The position numbers and the translations under genes are program-made. A stretch of DNA of 64,000 nucleotides. Source: Mycobacterium sp. ACS4331 (GTDB lineage Bacteria; Actinomycetota; Actinomycetes; Mycobacteriales; Mycobacteriaceae). A model generated the notes under the pieces. The model was not told the DNA's origin, searched no databases, and was given only the letters and a program-made list of their open reading frames with translations. The DNA lies in assembly GCF_001667265.1 (NCBI RefSeq), contig NZ_LZHW01000103.1, positions 1 through 64,000 on the forward strand. The letters are read 5' to 3'. Of the stretch, positions 7,846-16,321 are shown one piece after another; the stretch's first letter is position 1; each line of letters starts with the position of its first letter.

Positions 7846-9098
7846 GCCGGCAGCCCTCGGCCCTTGGCCTTCTTCAACTCGACGGCGTCGGGAACCGCAC
7901 CGGGAGTGAAGTAACCCGCCGCCGTCTTGGCGTCGATCTCCACGCGGGCGTCGGGCGGGATCAACTCGTCGGGGATGTTGACCCGCTCGTCGACCGTGAT
8001 CCCCGACCCGGTGATGGCGTCGTACTTCATATTGCTCATCGAGACCAGGCGGTGGATCCGGCGCACTCCCAGCCAGTGCAGTACATCGGGCATCAACTCC
8101 TGGAATCGCATGTCCTGCACGCCTGCAACGCATTCGGTGCGGGCGAAGTACTGATCGGCGCTGTCCCCTCCGCTCTGCCGTTTGCGGGCGTTGTACACCA
8201 GGAATTTGGTGACCTCGCCGAGTGCGCGCCCCTCCTTGCGGGAGTAGGCCACCAGGCCGACACCGCCACGCTGCGCGCCCTGGATGCACTCCTCGATGGC
8301 GTGGGTGAGGTAGGGCCGGCAGGTGCAGATGTCCGACCCGAACACATCGGAGCCGTTGCACTCGTCATGGACCCGCGCGGTCAGTTCGATCGACGGATCC
8401 GAAAGGTCACGCGCGCTGCCGAAGATGTACACCGTCTGGCCGCCGATCGGCGGCAGGAACACCTCGAGGTCCGAGCGGGTGACGAGTTCGGGGTACATCC
8501 CGCCGGTCTCCTCGAACAGCACGCGGCGCAGATCGGTCTCGCTGCACCCGAACCGCGCGGCGACGCCCGGCAGATGCCATACCGGTTCGACGGCGGCCTT
8601 GGTGACGAGCGCGGCACCGCTGTCGAGCAGAACCCTCCCGTCCGGGCGCAGCCGACCTCTGCTGATCGCCTCGCCGATCTCGGGCAGGATCACGTGGGCC
8701 TTGGTGACCGCGATCGTGGGTCGGATGTCGTATCCGGCACTCAGGTGCTCCGCGAACACATCGGCCACCTGCGCACCCCACGGGTCGAGACTCACGATCG
8801 CGTGCGGCTGCTGCCAGGACGGATACGGACCGACGTCATCGGTCGGCGCGGTGTTGGTCAGGTCCGCGCGGTGCTCGCGTGAGAGTGCACCCGCGGCCAC
8901 CGCCAGCGCGCGGTACACGCTGTAGGACCCGCTGTGGGTTCCGATCACGTTGCGATGCGCGCGGGTGGTGGTCGTGCCGACGACGGGACCGCGCGCCTCC
9001 GCGGTCGGGGCCGCCCAGGTCAGCGGCGGTGCCCCGACTCCGCCACGGTGCGAGGTCAGTCTGATGTGGCCGTTCGGCGCCTGCGACTGCGCAGCCAT
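7842..9098 (-). CDS. GTP cyclohydrolase II-like protein of the URC pathway (URC1 type)
   Basis: A 418-aa protein, about twice the length of plain RibA. The C-terminal half is the GTP cyclohydrolase II fold: HDECNGSDVFGSDICTC supplies the three zinc cysteines, and KEGRALG is the catalytic loop. The N-terminal ~170 residues (RAHRNVIGTHSGSYSVYRAL and on) are the extension typical of the URC1-type proteins. No riboflavin genes are nearby, while URC4 and upp follow with overlaps, so uracil catabolism fits better than flavin synthesis. ATG 9098 has a strong GGGGGACGG site. The frame is open to 9158, but that extension looks non-coding. Confidence 0.88.
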   Translation of the reverse strand: MAAQSQAPNGHIRLTSHRGGVGAPPLTWAAPTAEARGPVVGTTTTRAHRNVIGTHSGSYSVYRALAVAAGALSREHRADLTNTAPTDDVGPYPSWQQPHAIVSLDPWGAQVADVFAEHLSAGYDIRPTIAVTKAHVILPEIGEAISRGRLRPDGRVLLDSGAALVTKAAVEPVWHLPGVAARFGCSETDLRRVLFEETGGMYPELVTRSDLEVFLPPIGGQTVYIFGSARDLSDPSIELTARVHDECNGSDVFGSDICTCRPYLTHAIEECIQGAQRGGVGLVAYSRKEGRALGEVTKFLVYNARKRQSGGDSADQYFARTECVAGVQDMRFQELMPDVLHWLGVRRIHRLVSMSNMKYDAITGSGITVDERVNIPDELIPPDARVEIDAKTAAGYFTPGAVPDAVELKKAKGRGLPA

Positions 9099-9323
9099 AC
9101 CCGTCCCCCCGTCCCCGGTGGGCCTTGAGGACCCACGCCTGCGGAAAGGCGCCAGCATAGCCAGTTGTCGGCCCTGCCGCCGGGTATGCGGATGAGTGCT
9201 CAGATGTTCGACTGCCCCGCGTCAACCTGCAACGGCGGCGTCTGGGTACAGCTAGCCCCCATCGGGCCCGGACGAAAACCCGACCTCGAGGATTGGGGCC
9301 AGCAGGGACGACACGCAACCCCA

Positions 9324-9344
9324 ATGGGAGAAGGGTTCTCCCAT
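9324..9344. promoter_or_regulatory. Perfect 9-bp inverted repeat upstream of the sigma-factor gene
   Basis: ATGGGAGAA, then GGG, then TTCTCCCAT form a perfect 9-bp inverted repeat with a 3-nt centre, 47 bp before the sigma-factor ATG and about 225 bp from the divergent URC1-type start. It could be a protein-binding site or an mRNA leader hairpin. The sequence alone does not decide between these. Confidence 0.45.
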
Positions 9345-9391
9345 GACCGATTCCCGTGCGATGCAGAGTCGGGCCAGGGGAGGAGCACACC

Positions 9392-9979
9392 ATGGACGGC
9401 ACGGAGTCACCAGACGACCAGTTGACGGCCCGATTCACCCGTGACGCCGTGCCCCTGCTCGATCGCCTGTACGTCGGCGCGCTGGGGATGACCCGCAATT
9501 CGGCCGATGCCGAGGATCTGGTTCAGGAGACGATGCTCAAGGGCTATGCGGCCTTCGACTCGTTTCGCGAGGGGTCGAACCTGATCGCCTGGTTGTACCG
9601 GATCATGACCAACACCTACATCAGCGCGTATCGCCGACGGCAGCGTCTTCCGGCCCTCCTGGCCACCGACGAGATCGCCGACTGGCAGCTCATGTCGGCG
9701 TTCGATCATTCGCCGGTGGTGCCGCAATCGCTGCATTCCGCCGAAGTCCAAGCCATCGAGGCACTCGCCAACGACGAGGTCAGAGAGGCTGTGCGCAGAC
9801 TGCCCGAGCAGTACCGGATGGCGGTGCACTACGTCGACATCGAGGGGTTCTCGTATCGCGAGGTCGCCGCGATCATGGGCACTCCCGTCGGCACCGTCAT
9901 GTCACGACTGCACCGTGGCCGAAGCCGGCTGCGCGCAATGCTTGTGGATCTGGCCCAGGAGCGTCGGCGCAGCGCGTGA
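9392..9979 (+). CDS. ECF RNA polymerase sigma factor (SigH/SigR-like group)
   Basis: A 195-aa sigma factor. Region 2 (about residues 25-95) has NSADAEDLVQETMLKGYAAF followed by GSNLIAWLYRIMTN, the core-binding and -10-recognition helices. Region 4 (about 130-190) has YREVAAIMGTPVGTVMSRLHRGR, the -35-reading helix. The ATG at 9392 sits 8 nt after GGGGAGGAG. The sequence resembles the SigH/SigR stress group, which is normally followed by a zinc anti-sigma gene. Here the next gene is a convergent permease, so no anti-sigma partner is encoded beside it. A perfect inverted repeat lies in the leader. Confidence 0.93.
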   Translation: MDGTESPDDQLTARFTRDAVPLLDRLYVGALGMTRNSADAEDLVQETMLKGYAAFDSFREGSNLIAWLYRIMTNTYISAYRRRQRLPALLATDEIADWQLMSAFDHSPVVPQSLHSAEVQAIEALANDEVREAVRRLPEQYRMAVHYVDIEGFSYREVAAIMGTPVGTVMSRLHRGRSRLRAMLVDLAQERRRSA

Positions 9980-9992
9980 CCGGGTGTCGGAA

Positions 9993-11597
9993 TCAGGCGC
10001 CCAGCCCGATCAACGCGATCATCAACGGCAGCAGGGCGATGATCAGGATCGCGCCGGCGATGTCGAAGGTGATCCCCGAACGGATCATCGTGGTGATCGA
10101 CACCGCGCCCGAACCGTAGACGATCGCGTTCTGCGGCGTCGAGACCGGCAGCATGAATCCGAACGAGGCCGCGAAGGTCGCCGCCAGCGCGGGCACAAAG
10201 GGATTGACGCTCGCGGCGACGGCCACTGGGATCACAATCGGCACCACGACGGCTGCCGATGCGGTGTTGCTGGTGGTCTCGGACACCACGATGGCCAGCA
10301 GCACCGCGAACACCGTGATCGCGATGATGCTCGACAGACCCAGTGCATCCGAGACCGACCTGCCGATCGTCTCGGCCAGTCCGGTGTCGGCCAGCAGTGA
10401 TCCGAAGATGATGCCCGTCCCGAACAGAACGATGGTGCCCCAATCGATCCCGGCTGCATCGCGCCACCGCAGGGTGAACTCCCGCTTCTCCCAGTCAGTG
10501 GGGAGCAGGAACAGCAGCGCCGCACCGAACACCGCGACGGTGCCCTCGTCGAGTCTGTCGCTGATGGTCTTGGAGATGTCTGAATCGCTTCCCGCGACCA
10601 GGGCGACGATGCCCGGGAGAATCCACAGCGACACCGTGACACCGAAGGCGACGAGGGTGTTCTTCTCGGCCCGCGAGAGGCGACCCATCTCCTGCCGTTC
10701 CTGTTCGACGTAATCGCCGACACCCTCGATGTTCTTGATCTCCGGTTTGTTCAGCTTGATCAGCACCACGGCCAGGACGAGGAACATGAGCAGGCAGATC
10801 GGAGCGGCCATGACCATCCACTCGCCGAAGGTGATGCGCTCACCGGTGGCCTCCTCGATCAGGCCGCGACCGATGAGATTGGGTGGGCTTCCCACCGGCG
10901 TCAGCAGGCCGCCGACGCTCGCGGCATAGGCCAGCATCAGCATGATCGCGGCCCCGACCTTCAGGCGCAGCGGGTCGAAGTCGGGTTCGACCCTGCCCTG
11001 CTTCTGCAGCAGCTTGGCGATGACGCCGACGATGCCGAGTGCGGTCGGCAGCAGCATCGCCACTGTGGCGGTGTTGGAGACGAACGCCGACAACAGGCAG
11101 GTGATCGCTCCGAACGAGAGGATGACGCCGGTGGTGGAACTGCCGGCGCGGGGCAGTGCCAGGATGCGGAATGCGAACCGGCGCGCCAGGCCGTGCTTGA
11201 GCATCGCCTGGGCGAGGATGAAGGCGCCGATGAACGTGAAGATCGTCGACGAGCCGAAGGGCGCCAATACGTCATCGGCGGGCGCGACGCCGAGGAACAC
11301 CACGACGGCCACACCGAGGAGGCCGCCGATCGGGATGGGCACCGCTTCGCTGACCCACAGCACGATCACACCGAGCAGAACTCCCGCGAGGGACTGCTGT
11401 TGGGGTGGAATGCCCAGTGGCACAAGGAGAAATACGATGGTGACCACCGGAGCCAGGAAGAGTCCAACGGTGCGACGGGCCTTTTCGAAGCGCTCCTCTT
11501 TCGGGGTGAGCCGTTGCTCGCCGAGGCTGCGGTATGTCCCGCTGCCCAGCAGCGCCTTGTCGACGTCGGTCTTGGCGACCGGTTCCTGCGTGGTCAC
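9993..11597 (-). CDS. DASS/SLC13 family sodium:dicarboxylate-type permease
   Basis: A 534-aa integral membrane protein with about 12 hydrophobic segments after a 45-residue charged N-terminus. Family marks include SNTATVAMLLPTALG (the first 'S-N-T' substrate and sodium motif, about residue 165), GSPPNLIG, and the mirror motif SETTSNTASAAVVVPI in the second half. The C-terminal block PVSTPQNAIVYGSG is also typical. The family imports di- or tricarboxylates, or sulfate, with sodium. The GTG at 11597 follows AGGGGGCAGCA. The frame is open 174 nt further upstream, but that part overlaps the divergent hydrolase gene and looks non-coding. It is convergent with the sigma-factor gene, 13 nt apart. 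Confidence 0.93.
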   Translation of the reverse strand: MTTQEPVAKTDVDKALLGSGTYRSLGEQRLTPKEERFEKARRTVGLFLAPVVTIVFLLVPLGIPPQQQSLAGVLLGVIVLWVSEAVPIPIGGLLGVAVVVFLGVAPADDVLAPFGSSTIFTFIGAFILAQAMLKHGLARRFAFRILALPRAGSSTTGVILSFGAITCLLSAFVSNTATVAMLLPTALGIVGVIAKLLQKQGRVEPDFDPLRLKVGAAIMLMLAYAASVGGLLTPVGSPPNLIGRGLIEEATGERITFGEWMVMAAPICLLMFLVLAVVLIKLNKPEIKNIEGVGDYVEQERQEMGRLSRAEKNTLVAFGVTVSLWILPGIVALVAGSDSDISKTISDRLDEGTVAVFGAALLFLLPTDWEKREFTLRWRDAAGIDWGTIVLFGTGIIFGSLLADTGLAETIGRSVSDALGLSSIIAITVFAVLLAIVVSETTSNTASAAVVVPIVIPVAVAASVNPFVPALAATFAASFGFMLPVSTPQNAIVYGSGAVSITTMIRSGITFDIAGAILIIALLPLMIALIGLGA

Positions 11598-11688
11598 TGC
11601 TGCCCCCTGTCTTTTTCGGGGGAGTGCCCACTTTCGCTGAGAGCCTAACCCCGCGGCGGTGCCACGAATCGGGCATAGCGTCGCAGAG

Positions 11689-12408
11689 ATGGCGCACCCA
11701 GATCTGCAGCAGATGGCCCCGGGTCTGTACCGGCTTCGCATTCCAGGTACGCGCGCACACCTGCTGAACACCTACCTCTGGCTCGGCGACGATGGGGTCA
11801 CACTCGTCGACAGCGGTTGGCCCGACAGTGCGGGACTGATCGCCGATGCGTTGGCGGCACTCGGGCGCGGGCGCACCGAGGTCGGCAGGCTGGTGCTGAC
11901 CCACTTCCACGAGGACCACACCGGATCGGCGGCTGAGATCGCCTCCTGGGGTGACGTCGAGGTGGTGGCCGGCGCCCCTGACGTCACGTTCATTCAGGGC
12001 GCCGAGCGGGGCCCGTTGCCGGTGCTCACGGCGGCGGAGCGCACGCTGCACCCCGATTCCAACGATCCCTCACACGGCCCACCCTGCCGGGTTGATCGCG
12101 CGGTCGGCGACGGCGACGTGCTCGCTTTCGCCGGCGGGACGAGAGTCCTCGGCGTTCCGGGGCACACACCGGGCAGCATCGCACTGCATCTGCCCGAGGC
12201 CGATGCCGTCTTGACCGGTGATGCGGTGGCGGAATTCCACGGCCAGGTGATCCTCGGGGTGTTCAATGTCGATCGAGCGCGGGCCCGTGATGCGTTGACG
12301 ACACTCTCGGCGACCGGAGCCCAGGTGGCCGGCTTCGGCCACGGGGAAGCAGTCCTGACCGCTGCCTCACATCGGATTGGCTGCGCGACAGACCCTTTCG
12401 CGTCCTGA
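11689..12408 (+). CDS. MBL-fold metallo-hydrolase
   Basis: A 239-aa metallo-beta-lactamase-fold enzyme. The full metal signature THFHEDH is present (about residues 71-77), with a further metal His in GVPGHTPGS, an Asp in LTGDAVAE and a C-terminal GFGHGE. It probably hydrolyses a thioester, lactone or phosphate-type ester in the cytoplasm, but this family is too diverse to name a substrate. It starts 91 bp from the divergent permease start. An in-frame upstream ATG (11659) exists but adds an unlikely extension. Confidence 0.88.
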   Translation: MAHPDLQQMAPGLYRLRIPGTRAHLLNTYLWLGDDGVTLVDSGWPDSAGLIADALAALGRGRTEVGRLVLTHFHEDHTGSAAEIASWGDVEVVAGAPDVTFIQGAERGPLPVLTAAERTLHPDSNDPSHGPPCRVDRAVGDGDVLAFAGGTRVLGVPGHTPGSIALHLPEADAVLTGDAVAEFHGQVILGVFNVDRARARDALTTLSATGAQVAGFGHGEAVLTAASHRIGCATDPFAS

Positions 12409-12413
12409 CATCG

Positions 12414-12914
12414 TCATCGGTCACCTCGGTTGCAGACCGGCTTGGCGGGCTTGGACGGCCACGCGCACACGTCGACGAAGGTCTTGTTCTGGTATCCGCC
12501 CCCATCGATCACTCCGTAGGCTGCCCCGTGCGCGCCGGTGAGGACCGCACCGCCGCCACCTCGTTCGTTGTCGCCATCTGATGTCGAGACGACCGTGACC
12601 TGCCAGCCTTTGGCCTCCAGCGCGGACTGGTAGGCGTCCATGACCGAACCGGGTTCACCGTCGACGCGGAAGAACATGTGCACGCCGCCGTCCGAGATGT
12701 CATCGGGACCCCGTGTCTCCTGCGCGTCCGCCGGTGCCGGGATCAGCGCGGGCAGATCCGCCGACGTCTTCAGAGCCGGTGAGTCCTGCGCCGTCGCGGT
12801 CCCCGTGGCCGCGGTGTCAGTGGTCTCGCCGGCCGTCGTGGTTGGGGAGTTTCCGCAGCTCGACAGCGCCAGACCGAGTGCCGCCGCAACCACCAGAACG
12901 CGGATGTTTTTCAT
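12414..12914 (-). CDS. Secreted lipoprotein of unknown function
   Basis: A 166-aa protein with a lipoprotein signal peptide. A short basic start (MKNIR) and a hydrophobic core lead to the lipobox LSSC near residue 20, so the mature form is anchored in the outer leaflet of the plasma membrane. A low-complexity Thr/Ala-rich linker follows (about 22-45), then a compact domain of about 110 residues with two cysteines that could pair. I recognise no catalytic motif. It is convergent with the MBL-fold gene (5 nt apart). The ATG has an AAAGGAA ribosome site. Small lipoproteins of this kind are common in mycobacteria. Confidence 0.8.
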   Translation of the reverse strand: MKNIRVLVVAAALGLALSSCGNSPTTTAGETTDTAATGTATAQDSPALKTSADLPALIPAPADAQETRGPDDISDGGVHMFFRVDGEPGSVMDAYQSALEAKGWQVTVVSTSDGDNERGGGGAVLTGAHGAAYGVIDGGGYQNKTFVDVCAWPSKPAKPVCNRGDR

Positions 12915-13153
12915 TTCACATTCCTTTTGTCGAGCGCCTGAGGCACCCTAACAATCGTCCTGGTCAATTCCGGTGCGATTCACCCATTTACAGGTGGCCG
13001 CGAATGGGCCGAAATGAGAAATTCCGGGTGCGCCGGGAATGTGCATCATTCACCGGCTTTTCGGCACCGCTGCGGCCTTGATTCCGGAGGAATTCGCCAC
13101 CCGCGCCGCAGGAGTCCCACAGCGCCAGGTGGACCTCGTCAGTTGGACCTGTG

Positions 13154-13762
13154 TCAGGTGGACCTTCGGTACGCGCCATGGTCGACCGCGGCGTTGAGGG
13201 CGGCGATCATCGCCTCCATGTTGTCGGTGATCTGCGACTCGCTCAGCAGGCGATCCTGCATGTTGAATCCGTCGGTGAGGGCCAGCAGGAGCCGCGCCAG
13301 CCGGTCGAGGTCGAGATCGTCGTCGTCTCCGCCGGTGGCCGCCGACTCCAGAATGTCTCGCAGCCCGTTCACCCACCTTGTGTAGACGCGGCGGGGGATC
13401 TCTTTGTTCTGTTCGGAGCGCATGGCCCACGATAAGAACTCGAATTCGCCCACCTGAGCGTTCTGGGTTTCGCCGACCCAGTGCGCAAACGTGCGCAGAA
13501 TCTCGCCGGCCGCTTTCAGCGCACCCATGCCAGGCGCGACATTGCTGGCCGCGACGCTCAGACCTTCATCACCGAAGCTGTGCGAGACGGCTTCGAAGAG
13601 TTCCTCTTTGTTTCGGAAGCAGTAGTGCAGACTGCCCAATGGTGCGCCCGCGGCATCGGCGATGCGCCGGGTCGTGGCCTTGGCCAGTCCGTCCTCTTGA
13701 ATGATCTTTCTGGCGGCGTCGATGAAATGCTGACGTCGCTCCTCAGAGGAGACGTAGGGCAT
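13154..13762 (-). CDS. TetR/AcrR family transcriptional regulator
   Basis: A 202-aa TetR protein. The HTH lies at about residues 24-47 (AKATTRRIADAAGAPLGSLHYCFRN). The C-terminal domain has the conserved LLALTDGFNMQDRLL segment seen in BetI/TetR_C_6-like members. There is about 240 bp without a gene on its downstream side and about 100 bp on the upstream side. No partner gene overlaps it, so its target is not obvious. The nearest candidates are the lipoprotein gene and the dihydrofolate-reductase-like gene. Confidence 0.86.
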   Translation of the reverse strand: MPYVSSEERRQHFIDAARKIIQEDGLAKATTRRIADAAGAPLGSLHYCFRNKEELFEAVSHSFGDEGLSVAASNVAPGMGALKAAGEILRTFAHWVGETQNAQVGEFEFLSWAMRSEQNKEIPRRVYTRWVNGLRDILESAATGGDDDDLDLDRLARLLLALTDGFNMQDRLLSESQITDNMEAMIAALNAAVDHGAYRRST

Positions 13763-13859
13763 AACGATCCTTATCGCTTTCCGTCAGGCGACGGGGCCCG
13801 ACAGTGGGACTATACGTGGGCTGCACCGATCAGGTCGGGTTCGCGTCAACCCGCACAGA

Positions 13860-14426
13860 TCAGTCGCGTTGATCCTCATAGCGCAGCAGGACGGTGCCGC
13901 CAGGAAAGGTGCGGTTCTCCACCAGTCGAAGCGGGATCCATGACGGCAGGGTCGGGAAGAATGGGATGCCGCCGCCCACGGCGGTGGGGGCGATGACGAG
14001 TCGGTACTCGTCGACCAGTCCGGCCTGCACGATCGGTCCCGCCAGCGTCGCGCCGGCCACCTCGAGCCTCCCGTCGGTGTCGGCCTTGAGCTTCCTCACC
14101 ACCTCGACTGGGTCGCCGCGTTCCAGCCGGGAGTTCCAGTCGACGGACTCCAGGGTGCGCGAGAACACCACCTTGGGCATATCGCGCCAGACCCGGGCGA
14201 AATCGACGATCAGGGGGCTGGCGTCCGGGGCGTCATCGGCGGTGGGCCAGTACGCGGACATCAGCTCGTAGAGTCGCCGCCCATAGAAGGCCAGGGCGGT
14301 CTCCCGCTCGAAGTCGTTCCAATACTGGTGCAGTTCGTCGCTCGGAGCGCCCCAGTCGATGTTGCCCTGCGCGTCGGCGATGTACCCGTCCACCGAGACA
14401 TTGAAGCCGTAGATGAGTTTTCCCAT
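13860..14426 (-). CDS. Dihydrofolate reductase family protein (RibD C-terminal fold)
   Basis: A 188-aa protein with the DHFR/RibD-C fold. It opens with GFNVSVDGYIAD (the 'S-l-D-G-x-i' motif), has KVVFSRTLESVDWNSRL in the middle, and ends with the VAGATLAGPIVQAGLVDEYRLV segment that forms the NADPH pocket. These small reductases (YwjB/YyaP type) are common and rarely have a proven substrate. The start is the ATG at 14426, with a second ATG six bases upstream (14432). The long upstream open frame is a shadow of the divergent gene. Confidence 0.87.
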   Translation of the reverse strand: MGKLIYGFNVSVDGYIADAQGNIDWGAPSDELHQYWNDFERETALAFYGRRLYELMSAYWPTADDAPDASPLIVDFARVWRDMPKVVFSRTLESVDWNSRLERGDPVEVVRKLKADTDGRLEVAGATLAGPIVQAGLVDEYRLVIAPTAVGGGIPFFPTLPSWIPLRLVENRTFPGGTVLLRYEDQRD

Positions 14427-14541
14427 GCTCATCAGACTGCCCCGCGAGGCAGAACTCATCGCGGCGGGCTCGCCCTCAGCAATTAAAGTCAGCCGACGCT
14501 TAATGATTGGCCCCGCCCGACCAGGCGGGCACAGTGACCGT

Positions 14542-15162
14542 ATGACCGCCACCGCAGAACGCCATGACACCACCGGCCTCGCACCGGCCAAGATCTCCCG
14601 CCTCGAGGTGCCCGAGGTCGCGGAGTTGAAGAACGCCGCGGTGAAGGGATTCTTCACAAGACAGCAGCGCGAGGAGGGCCTGACCTCCAACTGGTTTCGC
14701 GCACTGTCGCTGAACGAAGACGACCTGGGCCGGCTCAACGGCTACCTGCTGCCACTGCTGGGCACCGACGGCCGTGGGGGGCTGACGGACCGCGAACGCG
14801 AGGTGATCGCGACCGTCGTCTCCGGTGAGAACCGCTGCGCCTACTGCCACACCAACCACGCCAACAAGCTCGGCAAGGTCGCGGGGGACTGGTCCTTCGG
14901 CCAGCGCGTGGCCATCGACCACCATCAGGTCGCCGAACTCACCGAGCGGGAACGCGCGCTCGCCGACCTGGCGATCGCGGTCAACAACAATCCACAGTCC
15001 ATCCGCGACTCGGACATCGACCGCCTGCGTGCGCTGGGCCTCGACGATCACCTGATCCTGGAGGGCATCTCCATCGCAGCCTTCATCGGCGCCACCAACC
15101 GGATCGGGATCGCGCTGGCGGTCCCGCCGAACCCGGAGTACACCGGCGTTCCACAGCACTAG
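14542..15162 (+). CDS. Peroxidase-related alkylhydroperoxidase (AhpD/CMD-like)
   Basis: A 206-aa protein of the carboxymuconolactone decarboxylase/AhpD superfamily, 'peroxidase-related' branch. The redox motif is C99-A-Y-C102 followed by H106 (RCAYCHTNH), the arrangement used by AhpD-type disulfide peroxidases. The helical tail IAAFIGATNRIGIAL is typical of the core fold. ATG 14542 is chosen because the frame upstream overlaps the divergent gene. A strong hairpin immediately follows the stop codon, so it is probably a single-gene transcript. It is likely a cytoplasmic peroxide-defence enzyme. Confidence 0.88.
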   Translation: MTATAERHDTTGLAPAKISRLEVPEVAELKNAAVKGFFTRQQREEGLTSNWFRALSLNEDDLGRLNGYLLPLLGTDGRGGLTDREREVIATVVSGENRCAYCHTNHANKLGKVAGDWSFGQRVAIDHHQVAELTERERALADLAIAVNNNPQSIRDSDIDRLRALGLDDHLILEGISIAAFIGATNRIGIALAVPPNPEYTGVPQH

Positions 15163-15170
15163 TGCGGTCG

Positions 15171-15202
15171 CAGGGCCCCGCTGCTGCGGCAGCGGGGCCC
15201 TG
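15171..15202 (+). terminator. Strong hairpin, probable terminator of the AhpD-like gene
   Basis: A perfect 14-bp GC-rich inverted repeat (arms 15171-15184 and 15189-15202, loop TGCG) starts 8 nt after the stop codon. No real T run follows, as is usual for mycobacterial terminators. Confidence 0.75.
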
Positions 15203-15313
15203 CTGTCGTCCCGTGCTCCGGCAATCCGGGGCATTCCACCCCATGCCGCCACCGTCGCTCTTACAGTTGGGCCATCTGCATTTCATGGCCAGAACGGCGA
15301 CGAAAGAGGGGCG

Positions 15314-16321
15314 ATGCCGGATCGGCAGAGGGCGCTGGTGATGGGAGCCAGCGGGAATGTGGGGTCCTGTGTGGTCCGTCACCTGGTGGAACGTGGTGAC
15401 GATGTCCGGGTCCTGCTGCGCAGGACCAGTTCCACCAGGGGAATCGACGGATTGGATGTCGAACGGGTCTACGGCGACGTCTTCGACTCCGAGGCGTTGG
15501 CCAAGGCCATGACCGATCGCGACGTGGTCTACTACTGCGTCGTCGACACCCGTGCCGAACTCCGCGATCCCGCACCGCTTTTCAGAACCAACGTGGAAGG
15601 CCTCCGGAACACCCTCGATGTGGCGGTGCAGGCGGATCTGAAACGGTTCCTCTTCCTGAGCACGATCGGGACCATCGCCGTGGGCCGCAACGGAGAGACG
15701 GTCGATGAGACCACGCCGTTCAACTGGGCCGCCGACGGCGGCGGGTACATCGCCTCCCGCCGGCAGGCCGAGCAGTTGGTCATGGACTGTGTCGCGCAGC
15801 GGGGCCTGCCCGCGATTGCACTGAATGTGTCGAATCCGTTCGGGCCACCGGACTACAACCCCCGCCAGGGTCTGTTCGTCAAGATGGCGGCTCTCGGGAA
15901 GATGCCGTTCTACGTGCGCGGCGTGGGTTCTGAGGTGGTGGGCCTCGACGATGCGGCCGATGCACTGCTGCTGGCTGCCGAGCGCGGTCGAATCGGCGAG
16001 CGCTACATCATCTCTGATCGGTACATGAGCCAACGGGAACTGATGACCATCGCCGCACAGGCCGTGGGGCAGAAGCCGCCGCGCTTCGGCATCCCGATGG
16101 GCCTGGTGTACGCCCTTGGCCATGTCGCCGGGATGGTGGCGAAGGTGCTGAGGAAGGACTGGCCCTTCAACGCACATGCGGCGAAGTTGATGGATCTGAC
16201 GTCGCCCGCCGACCACGGCAAGGCGACCCGGGAGTTGGGCTGGCGCCCTGAACCCGTGGAACATTCGATCGCCCGCGCGGCGCAGTTCCACGTCGAGCAC
16301 AACTCAAAGGAGCACAGGTGA
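15314..16321 (+). CDS. NAD-dependent epimerase/3-beta-hydroxysteroid dehydrogenase-like SDR
   Basis: A 335-aa extended SDR. The Rossmann motif GASGNVGS lies at about residues 12-19, and the catalytic tyrosine and lysine are not in the standard YxxxK: the segment reads GGGYIASRRQAEQL, giving Y-x-x-S-R. The length and the GVGSEVVGLDDAADAL part resemble the 3-beta-HSD/dihydroflavonol reductase group. ATG 15314 follows AAAGAGGGG. The stop codon overlaps the GTG of the next gene (GTGA), so the two are coupled. A sterol- or terpenoid-like alcohol is a possible substrate, by inference only. Confidence 0.85.
   Translation: MPDRQRALVMGASGNVGSCVVRHLVERGDDVRVLLRRTSSTRGIDGLDVERVYGDVFDSEALAKAMTDRDVVYYCVVDTRAELRDPAPLFRTNVEGLRNTLDVAVQADLKRFLFLSTIGTIAVGRNGETVDETTPFNWAADGGGYIASRRQAEQLVMDCVAQRGLPAIALNVSNPFGPPDYNPRQGLFVKMAALGKMPFYVRGVGSEVVGLDDAADALLLAAERGRIGERYIISDRYMSQRELMTIAAQAVGQKPPRFGIPMGLVYALGHVAGMVAKVLRKDWPFNAHAAKLMDLTSPADHGKATRELGWRPEPVEHSIARAAQFHVEHNSKEHR

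Noticed and set aside
9182..9391. SigH-type autoregulated promoter (GGAAT/GTT) before the sigma-factor gene
   Set aside because: No such pair with suitable spacing is visible. Only the inverted repeat stands out.
11597..11771. Longer N-terminus for the DASS permease
   Set aside because: The extension overlaps the divergent MBL-fold gene and has a Cys/Arg-rich, non-coding composition. GTG 11597 has a good ribosome site.
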